DNA of 64,000 nucleotides from Tubiluchus corallicola (Eukaryota; Priapulida; Priapulimorpha; Priapulimorphida; Tubiluchidae). The DNA is taken from assembly GCA_030141605.1 (NCBI GenBank), contig JAQGDQ010000105.1:124001-188000 (forward strand), in the 5' to 3' direction. Shown here piece by piece: positions 14,601 to 29,600 of this stretch (position 1 is its first letter; every line of letters begins with the position of its first letter). The notes below the pieces were generated by a model. It saw only the letters and a program-made list of their open reading frames with translations, had not been told where the DNA came from and searched no databases. Position numbers and translations under genes: made by a program.

Positions 14601-17600
14601 ACTACAGGCATTGTTCTTGGTCTTGTTTATTTACGAATTACGACATTCCTACCATGCTCCCCCAAATGACCAAGCGGCACAGCACAATCAGGGCTTGGGA
14701 CGCTTTTCATGTATATTGTTCCTTCTCCTGTGTAGTGGATAGCCTATTATATGTTCTCTGACTATACCTACTACAAGTCTACAATATTATAAAGTAAGCA
14801 TTAACATTAGTTTTTTCTTTCAAATTTCATTGTAATATAACACTGAAGTACCTTTAGATTTACCCACAAATGATCAGTGGCTATCAGTAATGTACTCGAA
14901 CATTCCTTGAAGTGACTTGTTTATGTAGAAACAAACTAGAAATAATGAATATCCCAACAATAATAGGTTAGGACATTATATAGAACCGTGCTCCAAAAGA
15001 AACAGTGCACAGACAAATGCTATTTAAGCGTCCATTGTAACATTGTGCAAAGTCCTATAAATATGGATATATCATCAAATTATGGATGCACTTGCAGCAG
15101 TTATTATAGTCTAATCTCTTTGAATGACTTCATGTTCAACTTCATTTCTTTGTGATTTAATCATTTCAGCTTATTTCACCATTTCAGCACATTTCTATTG
15201 CATTGTTTCTTTTGGAACACCCTGTATTAAAATTTTCAGCAGTGTGTTAGACTAATTCTTTTTTGTTCAGTGGGGACACAAGTAGAAGATTTACTACCTT
15301 TGTCATAGACATATAATTTTGTAATTGTCAATATTTCAGAACCTTCTAGGAATGTTTAAGACTGTTTAGTTCCTTGATTAACATTATAACAGATATGGAG
15401 CTCCTGGTGTAGAATTTTACGGTCAGAGCGAGTCGTCTGTCTGTGTCACTAAACTGCTTTTCTTACCAAACCAGGTACGTCTGCTTATTTCACATATGTA
15501 GGTAGCTGAAAGTTTATTTAGTGAAAAATCTAGTTGCTTAGTCCAGTACGCAACTCAGCAATCTGTCTGCTAGATTGTTTCAGTGCCTTCTCTTACAAAA
15601 TATGTTTAGACTAACGCCACATGTTTTATGTTGTTTTAGTTTTAATTTCACTGTTTTTGCAGTTCACATGGCGACAGCACTCAGTTGTGTAAAATGTACA
15701 AAATTAAATTCCATTTTCAATTCCATATATAGTTGAGTATAAAAATATTATCTGATTGGATTTTATTATGTGTTTGAGTAAATTGGTGTCAAGCAAGACA
15801 TTTGTAATAACTAATAATGGTGGGACTTGATGTTCCATCTTGGATCTGATCTGCAGCATGACAAAAACTTTCTTTTTTATTGAATAAATTTAAGTAATGT
15901 ACTGTATGTCAGTCTTGCTGAGTGTTTGGTGCTAAGAGATTGGAATTTTGTTTATGTGAATTAGCTGAATTTTAGAATCATCAAGTAAAGGTAGAGTGCC
16001 TTGAGTTCATTTTTTAAACATTCAGCCGTAACGTTCATTAGAAGGGTAAATGTATTTGCATTTAATTCGATAAGGTAAGTATGACAACATAAATTGTATA
16101 TACAGCACGTACGTTCTTTAGGGCCGTTTGATTTCCCTCCTGGAAGACAACACATTGCAGCTCTGGGAGTGGAATCTTGTTGCCGGGAAATCAGTCTTGG
16201 AAGTTGTGAATACATGTCGTATTGACGAGAAAAAGGAGGAAAAGAAAGAAGAAACTGAAACAAAGGAAGGGTAATGTATAATTTTTAATTTTTATAAAAA
16301 AGCATTTATGGTCAAACATCAACTAGCAAGCAAACACTGAATCCTGAAAAACTAACATTCCTTTAAATACAGAATTCTTTTTGCAGGTAAACAATTCATA
16401 CAATAACTTTATCATTACCTGTAATAACAAAAGTAGATGTTAAATGTTTATTGTTTAATTTTTATTCAATTCAAATTTTACATAACCACTGCTGAGCAAA
16501 CAGTGTTTTATCTCTTAAGTGTTGTCAATAAAGTTTTATGAGTTTCTTTACCTCATAATTTATTATAGTTTAATTTATTTGTTTCATATTTTTGTGTTTA
16601 CTCGCATCGTAATGTTATAAACATATCTGTTTTGCCATGATGGTGATCTCATTCTCGTTGTTGCTCAATGGTGTAATAAGTTTTTAGTCCGTTTTTATGT
16701 TGTCACGTTACAATATTGTAACTTCAAATTCTAAATTTTTACGATAAAATGGATTCTCTGGCATTCTAAATAATATACATAGAAGTGAATTCCATAGCAA
16801 CAATAAATGGCATTCTAGGCAACATAACCAGGTAGTTGTGCAGAAAATACTCGATAAGTGAGTAGCTCAAAATTTCGGCATTCCAGACTAGTTGGTGCAG
16901 TTCTCTGCTCGCCTTCTGAGTAAGGTGCAGCCTTAGTTGCAATTTAGCCGCAGCAGTCGATTATTCCCTTAATATGCCTGGTATACCCAAATGTTGATTA
17001 CTTTTTCATTTTATCCTTCCAGTTCTTTTAATATGCCCTTAACTGCAAATGATTCATTAATCTAATTCATGTTTTTTCTGCTTAATTTTAATTCAACTGT
17101 AGTATCATTTGCGTGCACTGTACCGAAGGTATTCTTTATTTAAATTCATAAACTTCACTTAATCGTAGAAAAATTTAGTAGAAAATCTCAGGCCATTTCT
17201 GTATGGATCTTTAAGTGTTTTCTGCACGTAATTTAAAGATGATAAATTCATCATCCTAAAATTAATTAGTCTAAAGGGCAGAAGAGTGTTGATGTGTGGC
17301 GGCATGTGTTTTATGAAGCATGTGCTCTTGTTATATTACGTTGGCAGAACTGAAGTGCTTTACTGCGCTATCGTATGACGCTTTAATAAATATTTGTTCA
17401 ATCATTTTATACCGGCGTAATTTGTTGAACCTTGCAATTTTGCAGTAATGGTCGATGCCTAGGTTTTAATTTGTGGCTAAATGTTATGCAATGATAGCCA
17501 GTAAACTTGTAGTTAGTTTGTTAGATACGGTCATTTTGTTTCTTCTTGGTTCTTTGCTAATAATTTATCAGCAAACTACAGTGCATCTTTCCTTCTCGAC

Positions 17601-20600
17601 ACAAATTACAATTGCATTAAAACACGGGAATACAAGGTTGGATCTTGCCGATCTGGCACACGTCCAACTCAAGTTGCCATTGTTATCTTACAATAAACAG
17701 CAGCGTTTATTGCTCTTTATTTTGCACTCATTGCGCCGGAAGGGCGTTGATTATTTCTAAAACACGTTCACATCGCCATTGCGTGTCATCATTACCGAGC
17801 TGTACATCTATTTTCACTAAGCTACTGCAGGTGTGTTTCCTAGCTATACAATAATCGTACCTGCCTATTTCTGCCTAGGAGAATCAGATTGCTGGCGTCA
17901 TACTTATTGATCGAGCTAGAGAGAGAGAGAGAGAAAGGGAACGAACTTCCTCGTAAATCTCAGACGATAAAACCCCTCGCCGAGTGCGCATGCGCGTGGA
18001 TGACAGATCAAATCACCACCAGTGATTTCTGAAGTTTGCGCTGCAGAAGCCCGTCGGCTTAACGTTGGCTTCGTTTCGCTTTGACTCCTGGGAGTTGATT
18101 TTGTCAGAGCGTTTTGATTAACTCTTCTGTCGCAGCCGACCTTCGTATGTCATTCGTCTCCTTTAAATGATTTCCTAATAAATGTCAATGAACCAGCTGT
18201 AAATTAATCAGTTACTGGTTAGCTTAGCCGTTGGCATTGCCCGCTACATTTAAATAAATGGGAACTTGATTTAAACGAAGTAGTTACTCTCTTATGCTAC
18301 CGTTTCTGACAGGCTATCCAGAAAGCAAGTTCTCGAAGTAATTTGGTCATTAAATTTTTCAGGAGCGCCATTTGTATATGAAGTATTTTCATTCACCTAA
18401 GCGTCATTGTGTACAAATGTTACGAATTTAAGGCGCTTATCACGAAGCTTTGAATACTGTACATGCCTGTGTTAGGGTCCCTAGGGACTACTGTCCGCAT
18501 GGTGTGTTGCACCTTTGCCACTTTTCTTCAATGTTATTGCTCTTTGATTTTTGGTTTCCTCTTTTGGTAATTCTGCCATTGTCCTTTTGAAGAACCTCTT
18601 TTTTCAGTTTTAAGAAATAGGACTGATTGGCTTCTAGTCACAACTAGTCATTAGCTTCAAATCTTCACTACAGTGTCAACTGAACGCCTCGTAAATCTTT
18701 GGATCAGGACGAACTTGTGCTGCATAGATACCAGCATTCCCTGGAATCTACTGGTTGTAGCCATTACACCACTGCGCCCGCGCACACAAAACGGATGCAG
18801 TTTTATTAAATATGGCATCTAGTTTTGTTGTAGAATCTATACTGCACATTATTATCCACACAGAATGTTTTATTTTACTTTAAAATTTTCAAGTCCATAT
18901 TCCGTAATTAAAGCTATTCTGTTTTCAGTAAATCTGTAATCTACTCCATAACTCGATTACATTATTCGCGTTTTAATTCCCGGAATCAGTCTGAGTGAAT
19001 CACGAATTCTTCACGCATGAGTAAGCTAATGATCAATATGACATTACGTGGCTGCTTTCACAATTTATTAACTAACTAGATGATTGGTTATCAAAGGCAA
19101 GTTATTTTAACGCTGCGTCTGCAGTAATTTGAAAAATGCTATAAACCATATTATCCGTGATTCACGATTTTAGTTTTTTATCGTTCTTGCGTATCTTCGA
19201 ATCTTAGTTAATTAAAATTGAAAATCTTTGCTTATCAGTCCTTACTCCTAACTAAATCCCGAACTTCACTCCCGCCGACTTGATGCCGAACCCTGAAAAC
19301 TCCCGATCTCGCGTCCCAAACCTGTCCCGAATACCACAACTGTAGTATCACGTACCAACGTTCAGCTGGATCGAAATTTTAATTTTTTTTATAATGTGAG
19401 ATTGAATTTATGTTTGCTTTTGCTGGCTACAATAGCCTTTTATAGGTTTGTTTTTTATGTTTTTTAATTTTTTTCTGAATTTATTTATGAAAATTACCAT
19501 GATTATCACTGCAAGAAATAAAATTTTAAAAAGTGTTTTTCAGTTACATGTACAATACTTCAGGTTAGATTTGTGTAAAGTTATGAATGTGAAATTGACG
19601 TTGTAGCAGGTTTGTGCTGTACATCGCGTGATAATTTGCTATTTATTTGTTTATCTCGATGAGGCTTCTTTTTTATACCAGGAATACATGTCGGAATTTT
19701 GGAAGCTCATTAGCGCGCAGTCATAAAATATTCATAATCGTAAAATATTTGTTGCTGACTGAGCTTTAATAATATACAGTTCGTCTTATATATACACTGT
19801 CAATGTGCGAGCAAGAAATTCTAATGAATTTGCAGTTTGGTTATTTTAGAAACTAGAAAATGTTGTTGACATCATTCTTTGTACATCGGCAGATTGTCAA
19901 CAAATTGGTGTTACAAAGCCGCTGGGTTTACAGTTAGTATGACAAAAGTGTTGTAAATTAGAACTATAGAATCTGTATTAAGTTTTTTTGTTATACTGGA
20001 TGAGGCCGAGAACCACCGATCATCAAAGAGCCCGTCTTAAGCTTGACGTCAAGCTTTCCTGTCTATGTTTACTACCCACATGATGCACCATCCTTCAAAT
20101 ATAAAATCGTATTTGCTTGATTATTTTATTTATATAGGTCAATAGTTGACCATCTGTTTTTTTTTGTTAAAGAGCTTACCTGATGTCACTAAAAGTGGAG
20201 ATTCAGTGCATGCACGATTTATCTTTTCAATCTTATATTTTCGCTATTTAACTTTATTGTTAATATAGTATAAATTATAAGTCGAAATATCCAAGATCTA
20301 CAAACGTACAGGACTGCAGGTTCCTCTAAAGTAGACAAGATCCCAGATTTTATTTCAAAATATTTCTTTTTGTAAAAAAAGTGTTTGCATGTATTAGTAA
20401 GCTTACTGCTTGTTCTAGTAAGCTTACTGCATGATGCCAATGACTAGTTTCTTATCAACAGCTTTGAACGCTTCCTCCTTGCGCATTTCTTTCACTGATT
20501 CATAATGGCCTTTTAAAAGTCGATTTGATGGCGCTCTCTGACGGTCTTGGAAAATCAATTTGCGAAGTGAGATTTACCCTAAGCCATTTGCAATTAGTTT

Positions 20601-23600
20601 CTCTTGGTATCTTGCTCTGGTCTTTGTTTCCTGACTGTCTGCTATAATTGCCAGTCAGTTGATTTCGGGCGTTTAATCTAGCTCCTGGCAAAATGCACAC
20701 AGCAGTAAAGCTTTTGTGACTGAATGCATGATTTGCAGCCAGTTGCACGTCTATAATGTAATTTAAATGTTTCTTTAAGAGCCATATCTTTTCCAACTGC
20801 GAAAAAATTCACCTTTTTAGCTTTAGCGCTTTTCTTTGTAAGAATGAGTTTCTTGTATTTGCTGTTATAATTGCTGGTTGATTATCAGAAGTAATTTGTA
20901 TGGCAAACACACTTTAGATAGCGAAGTTGATTATATGGTAAAGAAGTGTTTTTAAGTCTTTGAATCATCCATTAAAAGTTGTTCATTACAAAGGATTTAG
21001 TTGAAAATGGATTTAGTCTAATAATGAAATTGTAGTTTTGTCCACCAAACTTGTTACAGTTTTGTAGTTTTTATTTTATTCATTTTTTTAATCGATACAT
21101 TATTCCGCTTAGATTCAGTTTTCCTGTTTTAGATTCCTATCGTATAAAGTTTCTTCCTTCATGTTCTTTAACTCATTGTATATGTGTTTTGCACATATTA
21201 CCTGCTAAAGGCAAATGTTTCCGGTGCAAAACTAAAAACTACTAGTGCATGAAACTAAAAGCAATAATTCAGTATACGTTGACATACGCAACGTACAATA
21301 GTAAAATATATAATATACATTAGACAAAAATTACATCATTCCCTGATTAACTGCATCTGATCTTTATGTTTCAATTTACTCGAAAAAAATAAAATTATGT
21401 TATCCTTTGTGGAAGTTGCCACGTTCTCTCAAGATTGCATATGTCTTACATGCGTACTACAGACAGGTTTCCTTGTGCTAGCATCTAAACTAATGTTAAG
21501 ATTAACTTATTTTATATTTTACTAATAATTGTACTATAATTATAATTCTGCTAAGTTCTATTTGAATCAATTTTTTAAGATTACGATTAAAAGTAATTCC
21601 TAATACTTCTGTTGCTGTATAATCAGGGATAATTACATTTTTACTACTAAGGTACTTCTTGTAAATTTGTGTCTCATTTGAAAAAAAGCAGTAGGTGCTA
21701 CAGATGATTGATTGCAAAGAAATTTATCCTAATACACCCACAACTACATTGCCAACTCAAACTATTGTAAATGGCCATAAAAGCTTTTTGAGATTTGGTT
21801 GTATTGAACCAATTATGTAGTTTAAAATCCTGCCCTGCCTAAAGGCAGAATAGTACAACAATAATACTGCTGCAATTCAACAACGGAAATGAGGTGTAAA
21901 GCGAGCCATGCTGTTTGGAAGGATTAAGGCATTTAGCTTTATTTAGCTTTATTTATTTGTTGACTAATTTGTGCCAGTTAGTTGCAAAGACTAAGTTTTT
22001 CATTAATTTTCTGCAGAGAGGCAAAAGAGGCCGAAAAGAAAGAAGAAGCAAAAGAAGGCGAAGGAGAAAAAGTAGAGGGTGAAGGAAAGGAAAAGAAGGA
22101 TGAAGAAGCAGCAGCAAAGACTGAAGAGAAGACCGAGGAAGCTGCAGCAGATGATGAAACACCCGAAGAGAAAAAGATCTCATCTATGTGCCTCTCCTCA
22201 ACACACGATTCCTTGTATCTTGGCACAGAAACTGGGAATGTGTATGTTCTGGACACAAAATCGTTTGCTCTGACAGAGAATGTAATTTATCATGATGTTG
22301 CTACCCAAAACTCCAGTGAGGAGGTCAAACACAACCTGGGTGCAGTTGAAGGACTAGCACAGCATCCAACTAATCCAGACAGGGTATTAATATCTCTCTT
22401 GTTCAGGTTTTTGAATTTGTATATTTATTCCAAGTTTGATGAACATTTTGAAGAAATTGCATTTGTGTGATGTTTTGCTGCTGTTTCGGTTTCACTAATA
22501 TATTGCTGACATTGCAGTATTTTACTAATCAATATTTATAAAATATTTGACTTTAGTTTTTTGGCTTTTCAGATATTGATTGGATACAGGAGAGGATTAA
22601 TTGTGCTGTGGGACAATAAACTGTCAATGGCTATGGGAAACTTTTCATTAAACCAGGTACATACATCCACAGAGTTTGTTAATGTACAATATTTCAACAT
22701 TATTCTGAAAATGCTTTAACCATTGTTTAGGTGCTCTACAATATTTAAATCTAATATAATGCTATGCAGTTTAGTTTTTTATTGATCCTTTTTTTCTGAA
22801 CATACATACTTTTGTATGTTGCTATTTTGATGTGAACTATGTCTATTTAGCGATTTAACAAGTATATAGTAGTACGAGTGTTGGACTAATGTTTTGAAAC
22901 AATTGCTGGTCCTGTCATATGAAGCAAAGTGCTAACTAATAGTAAGTTTTTTTTATACCAAGACTAAAGAAAATTTTTTTTAGATTCTATTAATCTTTGA
23001 GAATGTACGGAATCCATCCTATACATATACATTACATGGCAGACTGGCCCATAGCGTCCTTTTGTATCAAATGTAAATTTATGATCTCCCGAATAGCAAT
23101 TTCACATTCATTTCCATACACATCATTTTACAACCTAACCCAACTAATTTCCATTCAACTGCACACTTCATATCGTCTCCTTTTTATTTCCACTTTTTCA
23201 CACATCCTACCCCACTACTGCTTCTCCATTTATACTCGCATTATAGTCTCACAAGCCATGTTTTTCAAATGTAAGGCAGCAATGATTTATGAGATATAAA
23301 AAAATATATTTTCATATTGAATTGAATACCAACTGAATTTTCATATTATGTAATGTGTTGTTATGTTTTGTGTATATATGTATTGTTGTATTGGTATTGT
23401 CATAATAAAAAATATTGGATTTATGATTGTAGAAGTATGAAGGCAAGTACCTGAAATCTTAAATGTTCCAAAAAATTCTGATTGATAATGAGGTACAAAA
23501 CCACTTGAACTCATTTGGTGGCTTTCAGTACAAATGTTTACATCTTTAACATTCAAACGAGTATCTGTTAAGCTTTCTGCTGAAATTATGTAGAAAAAAT

Positions 23601-26600
23601 GAATGGCATTGACATAAGATAAAAATGATCTTTACTTTAGTAATGTGACTCTTATGAAACTTTACAAATTCGCAAATTTATTCATTCACTTGTTTTTTTC
23701 AGGAACTTGAGTCATTGTCGTGGGTTAGTAATGGTGAAAAGTTTGTTAGCTCTTATGCTGATGGTCGATATATTGTTTGGAGTGTTGGAGACATTAACAA
23801 ACCAGACATGGCTACCACCACACCATATGGTATGTGTCTTGTGGCATTTTATGAAACTGAAAAAAACTGAAAATAGCTGTTTTCTTCACATTTGCCATTT
23901 TACAAGGTTTATTTCAAAGAAATTTTTCCAAAACCTGTTCCAAAAATCACTCTCACAACATGCTACCATATTGCAAATTTAACCTTTTTTTATACTTTTG
24001 GCAAGTAAACTATAAATATAAATCTTATCTGAGTGTTAGCTGATGTGCAGATAACTAAAAAAGGAGCTATATTCTTCAAATTAAAATGCTATTAACACAA
24101 GTTTCTACATTCAAGTCACAACACTGGGTAGTTTGTCACCACTAGATTTGAATCGATATTCAGTTATGAAAAGTAAAATTAGCGCAGAACAATTAAACAA
24201 TTTTTGGTAGCTGTTTTGAATGTGTTCACATGATCATGTCATATTATTACTAAAGATATTCTTTACTATCTGGTTCAAGCAAAGCCTTGAATTTAATCAG
24301 AAATTTGAATGTGTGACCATCCTTTGAAGGTAGCGGTCCTATTTCTGAATTTTCAAAAGTATCATTTTTAATTTAATTCATTGAATAAACATTGAGCTTA
24401 CATATAATATATCTACTGTAACGTGCAAATGGTCAAAGTATGTTACATATGTTTACCGTGAATGTCATTATAAATAGTTTAATAAGTTTTTTGAATAAAT
24501 TATTATTTTAGATATCATTTTTAGATATTTTCACTTAATTATACTAATTATTAACTAAACAAAATACCTATCAATAAATTTTAGTTTAATAAGAAGAAAC
24601 TAATTGCCGACTATTAATATCCACCCAAATGTTTATAGTCAGGAAGAACTTAAAGCACAAAAAACGCTCCACTTACATCAAGCTTAAAAAATTCATATTG
24701 AAATTTTATACCACTTACGTAGTGTACTGCCTTTTTGAATTCAGAGCTTTCATCGGCAGTAATGCAGTATAAAACATGTAAATTTAAATTCACGCGATGA
24801 CCGTAGACGCAGCCATCTTGGTGATAAGTCATTTGAAACAAGTTTAGATAACACCGAGTAAAGTTTGGAAAAATAATCAGAGCATTCATAGCTCACGTGT
24901 CACTACTAAATAAAATTTTTAATTACTGTATCTTGTCAATAAGATTAAAAATACATTTTTTGGTTAGTGAGTGGTGCACCCTGGAGGTGAGTCAATGACA
25001 TTTTACCAATTGGTGAAAACATTTTTAAATAATTAATAATTTTCTTTTCTAGTTACATAAATCTTTCAAACAGGAAAGTGAAATGCTAAGTAATATAACT
25101 TTACATGGAAAGTTTTTTGGGACATAGTTTAATACTTCCTTTTCTTCCCCTGATTTACGTTGTGCATATATGATGTAATGTAATGGCGCGGTCGGAACAG
25201 TATTTAAAGGAAATTTAAGATGACAACTAACAAAAAATCCTTTCAACGTGAGTGTGATATACGCATAAAATCACTATAAAGTAATATAATTTTTTAAGGC
25301 GATTTTCGTGAAACCTACTTCAGGTACCGCTGTTCTCGTCTTTTAATGCTGTTTTATTGCAAAAGTGCCGTGTTATTTAAAACAAATATCAGAGTCAAAA
25401 CTGATTGTCCTGTTATATAGATATGATTTTATGTCTCTAAAACAAAATATAGTGCAATTTTTTGATAGTATTGAATATCGTATTTTGTATTTTACAGTCA
25501 GTTTCACATCAGCCAACGATGACCCTTGCAAGGGTCAACACATGCTACAATTTGTCTGAATGTTTTTAAATTAATTTGTTCATGATTAAATGCCTGATTT
25601 TATCAACAATTAGGTATTTGTAATTTCTATAGAACAAAAAGTTTATTATGTAAAAACATCGAAACTGATGTTCATTGCTAGTAGTTTTCAGTCTAGTACA
25701 TGTAGTAAAACATTACAATGTGTAATGTTGCAGTACTTAATTATTGTAACTCTGTTTTGCAGGCCCATTTCCATGCAAGCCAATCACAAAGGTCGAATGT
25801 CTATCCGCTTCTGAGTAAGTGCTTTATGCATTTTTTGAGGTTCAGGATGGCATCGGGGTTCGGGACGTTAATTTTGAGGTCAGAATTTTTGGGGGTTCAG
25901 GGTCGAGTGGTCGGGATCGAAGTTCGGGTCAGGACGAAATGTTGTGGATCGAGGTTCCTGACACCGAATTATAAAAACAATTACCAGTAATACAGGGAAA
26001 TTCTGCAATTTTAGTTCCATTCTTGTTAATATTGATAACTGCGGCATGATTGATCTATTCGTATGTTCAAATAGTTTCTTCTACAGCAGTTGACAACATG
26101 CTACTGCAGTACATTTCAGATTGTTCTTCTACAACTCTACATAACGTAATGTGGCATCTCTACATAACCAAATCTTGCATTGCTAAGTAAATGTAAAATA
26201 AACATAACTGTAATCTTTTTGCTATCAAGTAAAAATAATTATTAGAAAGAATAATTATACATGGAGCCTACTGACTAAGAAGAAATATCTGCTTAAGCGG
26301 TATTTATGTGGGATTTATATGGGAACGGTACTAGTGGTAACACTGTAAAACAAGAATATATTTTTTGTAAATTGTTCCAACATTATTGGCAGATAACATC
26401 CACGACTTACGCAGAAGCATCACACTTCCAGGTGACTGAATGTGCATTGTCTGTGTGTGGCATGAAAAGCTACTCACGTATGCAGTTATGATTAATAGAA
26501 CTCAATAAAAAAATATGCTATCGCGAAATCTAATTGATGAATAACTTCATAAATGGCTCATTTTTCTTCGTATGCCTCAAAAGCAGGAGGCAACGTTGTT

Positions 26601-29600
26601 TTTCAAATATTAACAACTTTTAAAGTTCGTAATCGGGGCCGGGGCGGAATGAGAAGTTCGGGAACGAGGTTCGGGACTGGATTGAATGTTCAGGAATGGG
26701 GTTTGGGATTTGAAGAAAGTTTGGGATCAAGGCTCAGGGGTCGAAGGATCATAACTACCCCAGTGCCAAACACCTGTAGTAATAAATCCTTCTGAGTTTG
26801 CCAATTTTATATGGGCCTTAAAAATATTGAAATCTTCGCCCTTTGCTGAGCATTTTTTTATAAAATATTACCAAACATTGATTTTGTAGTTATTTTTATA
26901 GAAAGAATTAGTGAAAGAATTAGTTGTGATGAAGGTTTTAGTTTGATTTGATTTGAAATGTTAAAATTCTGTTCCATTAAAATTTGATTTTTAATGCTGT
27001 ATATGGTCACTTTGATTGGCATATTGTTCCAGTAATTTGGTAACTGTTTTGAGCAGTTCTTAATGTATCATGTGGCACAGAAAAATTGTGCCAAATATTT
27101 AGACGATGACAATATTAGAAGCAACTGTTCACAAAGTTGAGATTTCACAGTATGGTATTACAAAACATTAAACTCAGGCAGTGAAAATTAGAAGTTTACA
27201 GCTTTAGTGGTTTTCAAGGTCGAATAACTTTTGCATGTTCAAAAATTAAATCTTCAATCAAATTTAATTTAGCCAGCTATTCATCAATTTGAAAAACAGC
27301 CAAATTGATATATATATATATATAAGGCACTTAAGACATGACAGTAAAACAGTAACGAAATCACCCAGTTTACTTCATAGCACCTTCACCACAGAAAGTA
27401 AAGCACTGAAAAATATTTATTGTCAAGAAAAAATGGAATTATAATTCTGACTGTGACATGCGAAATTTCCTCAAAGAGAAAGTGTATGTTAGGTGCACTT
27501 TTTGATGCAGAGAAACAAACGGCAAAAACTGTTGAGTGCTGAACCAAATACCCCTTAAAGAAGTGAGAAACTGTATCAACTGTTGAAAAAAACTTTTTTA
27601 TATAGTTTGAGAAACTGTATCGGCTGTTGCAAGAAATGCTTGTGCCTAGTTTGCATTGAAAGTAGTGGACACATAGAGAGAGCACTTACTATATATTTTA
27701 ACAATAGTGACACGAACTCTTTTCCAGCATTTAATTTTTCACTTGTTAATTTAAATATTCGGAGTCTTTGGGAAAATCTAAGGGAATGACCTAAAATTTT
27801 TGGTGTTTACACACAACCATATACCGTCAGGGCATCAGTGTTGTAATTTTCAAGAGATTCCATTGTTTTTTATAATATCGTAATCAAAACGTCGTCACAT
27901 TATTTTTGCAGCACTTGATACAACTTAATCTTTTTGCATTTTAATTTCTTTGTTTATGCACTGATATTGTTTATTTAATGTTATTTGTACTTGTAACTGA
28001 TTTTCTGTTTTTCAATTTTAAGTGATCCATATCTGGTTTTTGCTGGTGGAATGCCACGTGCCAGCTATGGAGATCGTAATACCGTGACAGTCATGCGCGG
28101 AAGCAAGCACATTGCATTTGACTTCACTTCTAAAGTGGTTGGTTTTGTTGTTTTGGCTTCTCCTGATGGAGGTATCACTATCTACTTATTACTTATCTAC
28201 AAAGTTTATTATCTTGCATTTAACATGCATTTCAGACTGGCTAACATTGTGTACGTGTTGCTATCAAGGAGTAAATTATTAGAAGTCCTGACCTGAAATT
28301 GTCACTTAAATATTTTAATTTTTATTTAGAACTTGATAATCCATACACGCTTATCGTATTGTTGGAAGAAGAGATCATCTTTATTGATCTGCTGGACGAT
28401 GCTTGGCCAACAATGCGTTTGCCTTATTTAGCCAGTCTTCATGCTAGCGCCATCACATGTTCATCTCATGTCGGGAACATTCCAGAAGAACTGTGGAATG
28501 CCCTGATTGCGGCAGGAGATAATCAAGCAAAGGACTTCTCCAAGAAAGTATGTTGAATTTTGACAGAGTTCATTTAGTATTTTTTTGCAGGTTTGCTGCA
28601 AGAATTTTGGAGTTATGACACTGACGTCATTAAAGTATTTATGAACACCGTTATAGTTTGTATCTAAACATAAGTTGTATTAAGCCACGCATTTATTAAA
28701 CAAAAAAGAAATGTTTAGCACTGTATTCCACAGCCCATGACCTCGAGCACTGAGTACTAGCCAAGTAATGCGTTTCATGTGAATATTTGTATAAGTAAGA
28801 TTAATTACGTTGGTTAATGTATTGATTTAATATGTTACAATAATATCATATAAGTAATATGTAAAGCATGAAGAAAGTGGTAACTGTTAAAAATATTGCT
28901 TAAACATTTTTACCAGTGAACAGTTCTAGGCTTTTAGCCTTTTTAGAAATGTATTCAGAAAGGAGAATGTCACACTTTTAACATTTTTACTTTATTTTAT
29001 TAGGAATGGCCTTTATCTGGTGGCAAGAACCTGACAGATGCTGGAGACCACAGAGATCTTCTTCTTACTGGGTATTCAGTGAAGATTATATTTGTTTATT
29101 TCACTCTTTCAACATATGGTTAAAAAACAATTTTGTAGAATGTACATACATTACAGTGCCTATGTGTGTGAATTCAATTTCTGTTTTTTCATTCATCTTT
29201 TTCATTTTCCACTTTAGAATTAGCATGTCAACATTGTTCTCTCACCATTGAACTTCTTTTATTACCATCTCTTTTGCAAACAACATTTTTACAGACATGA
29301 AGATGGTTCAGTACGGTTCTGGGATGCATCCGGCATTGCCATGAGGCTGATTTACAAGCTAGTGACGGCTCCGTACTTTGTAAGTGATCATGAGCCAACA
29401 CAAGATCATGAGGAAGAATGGCCACCTTTCCGCAAAGTGAGCGCTTTCGACTCTTATGTATGTTACGCTTATATTTTATAGTTTGCAGTGGGTTGTGCAC
29501 TGGTATGCATTTGGTAGTTTACTTCCTTTTTCACTAATACAGTTAGCTTATAGCTATTAATCCACATAGTCACATATGCTAAGATACTGGACTGCAGACA

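Larger units (their letters stand above)
16271..22016 (+). other. l(2)gl intron 4, 5.7 kb
   Basis: Holds a (GA)n run at 17914-17933, a possible tRNA-like SINE fragment at 18700-18790 (- strand), a CCCGAAC-rich minisatellite at 19250-19345, an 18-bp perfect palindrome at 20039-20056 and a 21-bp-period duplication at 20395-20431. No coding sequence recognised. Confidence 0.65.

Noticed and set aside
21953-22256. Ser/Phe/Leu-rich antisense open frames over l(2)gl exon 5
   Set aside because: They are the complement of GA-rich Lys/Glu codons; the sense strand has conserved WD40 sequence and splice sites.
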